Shown here: positions 61,262-64,000 of the stretch, in pieces | Numbering within the stretch: the stretch's first letter is position 1 | Layout of the letters: each line of letters begins with the position of its first letter | Source of the DNA: Longimicrobium sp. | Lineage (GTDB): Bacteria > Gemmatimonadota > Gemmatimonadetes > Longimicrobiales > Longimicrobiaceae | Reading direction: 5' to 3' | DNA: 64,000 nt | Assembly: GCF_035474595.1 (NCBI RefSeq) | Contig: NZ_DATIND010000091.1 | Span: 1-64,000 of the forward strand | Position numbers and translations under genes: made by a program | The notes under the pieces: model-generated | What the model was told of the DNA's origin: nothing | What the model saw: the letters and a program-made list of their open reading frames with translations, nothing else | Database searches by the model: none

Positions 61262-63079
61262 TTACGCCCGGCCGAGCACCTGCGCGCGGTTGTCCTTGAT
61301 GTTGGCGGCCTTCTTCACGCTGTCCAGCCAGCGGGCGGTGGCGCGCTGGCGCAGCTGCTGGCCCAGCACCGAGCGGATCTGCTCCTTCTGCTGCGCGAAC
61401 TGCTGCGCGTCGGCGGCGGTGCGCGCGGTGGGCCGCACGATGAACAGCCCGCCCGGTGACTCTACGACGCTGCTCACCTGCCCGATGGGGGTGCCGAACG
61501 CCGCGCCCACGGCCGGGGTGGCCTGGCCCAGCGCCGGGTTCCCCTCCACGCGCGAGAACGGCCCCGCCGTCTGCACCGCCAGCCCGCGGGCGGCGGCGGC
61601 CTGCTGCAGCGGAGTGCCGCGGCGCACCGCGGCCACGATCTTCTCGCCCTCGGCGCGCGCCTGCTCGCGCTTCTTCTGCAGGATCAGCATGGAGTTGATC
61701 TGCGGGCGCGCCTCGTCCAGCGTCATCTGCCCCGCGGGGAGGTAGCTGTCCAGCCGCACCAGGTACAGCCCCTGCTCGCCCTCCATCACGTCGCTCACCG
61801 GGTGCGCGCCGGGCTCCAGGTCGCGCGCCTCGCCGCTGGCCCAGTTCAGCGCCTCCATCGCCGGGCCCACGCCCGGGATGTAGGGGAGGTTGTCGGTCAC
61901 CGTAACCCCCTGCCGGATCGCAGCGCCCACCGTGCGGGCCGCGCGCTCGATCCCCTGCGACGACTGGGCGACGCGCTCCAGCGTGTCGCTCTTGGCGTCC
62001 AGCGTCTCCAGCACCCGGTCGTCCTTCTTCACCGGGAGCAGGATGTGGCGCACCACCGCCGTGTCGCCGCCGCGCTCGGTCACCTGGATCAGGTGGTAGC
62101 CGAACTGCGTGAGCACCGGCTGCGAGATCTCGTTCACCGGCAGCACCCACACCGCGCTGTCGAAGGGCGCCACCATCTGCCCCTTGCGCACGGTGCCCAG
62201 CGAGCCGCCCTGCCGCGCGCTCACGGAATCCGACGACTCGGCCTTCGCGATCGCCGCGAAGTCGCCGCCGGCGGCCAGCTGCTGGCGCACCTGCTGCGCG
62301 TGGGCCAGCACCGCCTGACGGTCGGCGTCGTCGGCCGCGGTGCGCAGCACGGCCACGGTGAAGCGGGCCGTGCGCGGGCGCTTGAACTCGTCCTCGTGCC
62401 CGTCGTAGTAGCGGCGGATCTCGGCCTCGGTCACCGCGGGGGTCCGCGGCGCCAGCCTGGCCAGGTCCAGCGCCACGTACTCCACGGTCGCCGTCTCGTT
62501 GCGGTCGCGGAACATCCGCCAGAGCTGCGCGTCGGGCACGAAGGTCCCCGCGCCGATCTGCTCGCGCAGCTTGCTCTCGGGGATCACCGAGCGGTAGTAC
62601 TGCTCCAGCTGCGCCAGCAGCTCGTCGCTGGCCTGCGGGCTGGACAGGTACTGGCGGTACTTGTTGATGTCGAACTGCCCGTTGCTCTGGAAGATCTCCT
62701 GCTGCGCCATCTGCGGCGCGGGCACGTTCATGGCCATGAAGCGGATCTCGTCGTCCGTCACGCGGATGCCGCGGCGGTCGAGCTCCTGCTGCATGAGGAT
62801 CTGGTTCACCAGGTCGTTCCAGGCCTGGTCCTCGATCTGCCTGGTGTCCTCGGCCGTAAGGCGCCCGCCGCCCTGCGCGCGCGCCTGCTCCTCGAGCTGC
62901 TGCACGCGCTGCTGCCAGGCGGCCAGGGTGATGGGCGTGCCGTTCACGCTTCCCAGGTCGCCCGGGCCGCTGGCGCCGGTGACTTCCATTCCGATGCCGT
63001 AAACCATCCAGGCCAGGAAGCCGCCGACGATGATGATCGTCATGAACTTCCCGGCATTGCTGCGGATCATCTGCATCAT
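61262..63079 (-). CDS. PpiD/SurA-like periplasmic peptidyl-prolyl isomerase (605 aa)
   Basis: N-terminal membrane anchor (GKFMTIIIVGGFLAWMVYGIGM, residues about 10-31), then a SurA-N-like chaperone region (LMQQELDRRGIRVTDDEI, near 95-115). A parvulin domain lies near 225-350 (FAAIAKAESSDSVSARQGGSLG, and FGYHLIQVTERGG). A second, weaker helical/parvulin-like part follows to the end. PpiD-type proteins help fold exported proteins at the inner membrane, which suits a cell secreting very large oxidases. Several in-frame ATGs crowd the start. Confidence 0.88.
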   Translation of the reverse strand: MMQMIRSNAGKFMTIIIVGGFLAWMVYGIGMEVTGASGPGDLGSVNGTPITLAAWQQRVQQLEEQARAQGGGRLTAEDTRQIEDQAWNDLVNQILMQQELDRRGIRVTDDEIRFMAMNVPAPQMAQQEIFQSNGQFDINKYRQYLSSPQASDELLAQLEQYYRSVIPESKLREQIGAGTFVPDAQLWRMFRDRNETATVEYVALDLARLAPRTPAVTEAEIRRYYDGHEDEFKRPRTARFTVAVLRTAADDADRQAVLAHAQQVRQQLAAGGDFAAIAKAESSDSVSARQGGSLGTVRKGQMVAPFDSAVWVLPVNEISQPVLTQFGYHLIQVTERGGDTAVVRHILLPVKKDDRVLETLDAKSDTLERVAQSSQGIERAARTVGAAIRQGVTVTDNLPYIPGVGPAMEALNWASGEARDLEPGAHPVSDVMEGEQGLYLVRLDSYLPAGQMTLDEARPQINSMLILQKKREQARAEGEKIVAAVRRGTPLQQAAAARGLAVQTAGPFSRVEGNPALGQATPAVGAAFGTPIGQVSSVVESPGGLFIVRPTARTAADAQQFAQQKEQIRSVLGQQLRQRATARWLDSVKKAANIKDNRAQVLGRA

Positions 63080-63314
63080 GGCGCGTTACAGACTCCGTAC
63101 AAGAGTGGCGCCCGTGTGGGGCGCCTGTCTGAGGGGGATTGGACCCGGGGTCGCGAAGTGAAGCCGCCAAAGATACTTAGACGGGTCCGGCCACGCAACC
63201 CGCGCCCGCGCGCGTGTTGACAGTGCGCTTGGGCCACGTGTAAGTTGCTCCCCCTGTCTCCCCGGCCTCGCCCGTGAACTTCTCGCACGCGCCACTCGAG
63301 TCGCGTCTCTGCTC

Positions 63315-64000
63315 ATGCCCGAAACTTCCCCCGAGCTCGCCGCGCGCATCGATAGCCTCAGGGCCAGCCACGCCGAAAATCCGGCGCGGTTCTTCATGCC
63401 GCTGGCCAGCGCCCTGCGCGAGGCGGGCGAAACGGGGAAGGCCGAGGAGCTGCTGCGCGAGAACCTGAAGCGCCACCCCGGCTACCTGAGCGCGCACGTG
63501 CTGCTGGGGCGGTGCCTGGCCGACCGGGGTGCGCAAGCCGAGGCGCGCAACGAGTTCCAGTACGTTCTCTCGGTCGACCCGCAGAACCTGATCGCGCTGC
63601 GCACGCTGGGCGACATGTCGGCCACCGGCGGCGACCCCGCCGAGGCGCGCCGCTGGTACGGCGAGCTCCTCTCGGTCGACCCCATGAACACCGAGGCGCG
63701 GCAGGCGCTGGCCGCGCTCGAGGGCGTCCCGCAGCCCGCCGCTCCCGCGCCACCGCCCGCGACCGAGCAGGACGCCTTCGGGATGGTGGAGATCGATTCC
63801 GGCGTGTCGCACGCCGCCGACCACCCCGCCGCGCACGCCGACCCCGGCACCTGGGGCGACCTCCGGCTCGACGAGCCCGCGCTCGCCTCCCCCGCGCCCG
63901 AAGCCGCGCCGCAGCCGCCCGCCGGGAACACCTTCGAGGCGCTGGACTTCGGCGCCGTCGATCTCGACGCGGCGTCCGCCGGGGGCGCGCTGATCGATGG
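63315..64000 (+). CDS. TPR-repeat protein, truncated by the window edge
   Basis: ATG 63315; the frame stays open to the right edge (228 codons). Tetratricopeptide pairs near residues 20-130 (LASALREAGETGKAEELLRE; AHVLLGRCLADRGAQAEARN; TLGDMSATGGDPAEARRWYG) are followed by a Pro/Ala-rich acidic linker and repeated words (DSGVSH..., FEALDFGAVDLD). Function unknown; such proteins often scaffold complexes. Confidence 0.75.
   Translation, partial: MPETSPELAARIDSLRASHAENPARFFMPLASALREAGETGKAEELLRENLKRHPGYLSAHVLLGRCLADRGAQAEARNEFQYVLSVDPQNLIALRTLGDMSATGGDPAEARRWYGELLSVDPMNTEARQALAALEGVPQPAAPAPPPATEQDAFGMVEIDSGVSHAADHPAAHADPGTWGDLRLDEPALASPAPEAAPQPPAGNTFEALDFGAVDLDAASAGGALID

Overview
The window is very GC-rich and reads as bacterial chromosome from a Gram-negative-type cell: a secretin-based type II secretion system (T2SS), lipoprotein and Sec signal peptides, and a PpiD/SurA-like periplasmic chaperone. 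The mix of giant multicopper oxidases, dense dispersed intergenic repeats and families of short double-glycine peptides resembles Gemmatimonadota of the Longimicrobium type. That assignment is from memory of such genomes and was not tested.

Left third (1-33,750). After the tail of a possible transposase come three tandem minus-strand paralogues of about 1,810-1,880 residues. Each is a secreted multicopper-oxidase-like protein carrying many His-x-His cupredoxin motifs, each ends in a near-identical terminator, and each has the same pair of upstream palindromes. To their right, on the same strand, is an almost complete T2SS locus. In transcription order it runs: His/Met-rich YncE-type beta-propeller, gspE, gspG, gspF, gspL, gspM, gspC, gspD, gspH, gspI, gspJ, gspK, then a sigma-54-type activator without a sensor domain. 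Several gene gaps are filled by dispersed repeats. Exporter, metal-binding propeller and giant oxidases side by side suggest an extracellular metal-oxidising system, possibly for Mn(II) or Cu; this is inference.

Middle (34,600-46,640). Mostly housekeeping or scattered genes: a PLP decarboxylase, an endonuclease/exonuclease/phosphatase protein, a solo AbrB-type protein, a PHP phosphoesterase, coaE, a GspG-like protein, an MBL hydrolase, a CPBP protease, a base-atypical PD-(D/E)XK-type nuclease candidate, and a fused alpha/beta 2-oxoacid dehydrogenase E1.

RiPP island (46,684-53,880). Eleven short genes encode 48-58-residue peptides with a shared acidic leader ending in a double glycine and a short Asn/Thr/Ser/Cys-rich core, typically GDNTNC-x3-C-x5-C. 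Several are too short to be found by ordinary ORF calling. One radical SAM/SPASM protein and one helical-repeat protein lie in the middle. Each precursor unit has a shared upstream architecture of three elements at near-constant spacing, and most units end in a strong hairpin. A near-identical 45-bp hairpin sequence borders the island on both sides. A metzincin lipoprotein follows. No transporter or C39 peptidase is present in the window. This is the best candidate for an undescribed system.

Right end (55,470-64,000). An unknown protein, a YihY/BrkB membrane protein, a fused YncE-propeller/phosphoesterase lipoprotein, a 59-residue membrane zinc-ribbon protein, a PpiD/SurA-like peptidyl-prolyl isomerase, and a TPR protein running off the edge. 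No rRNA, tRNA or CRISPR array was seen.
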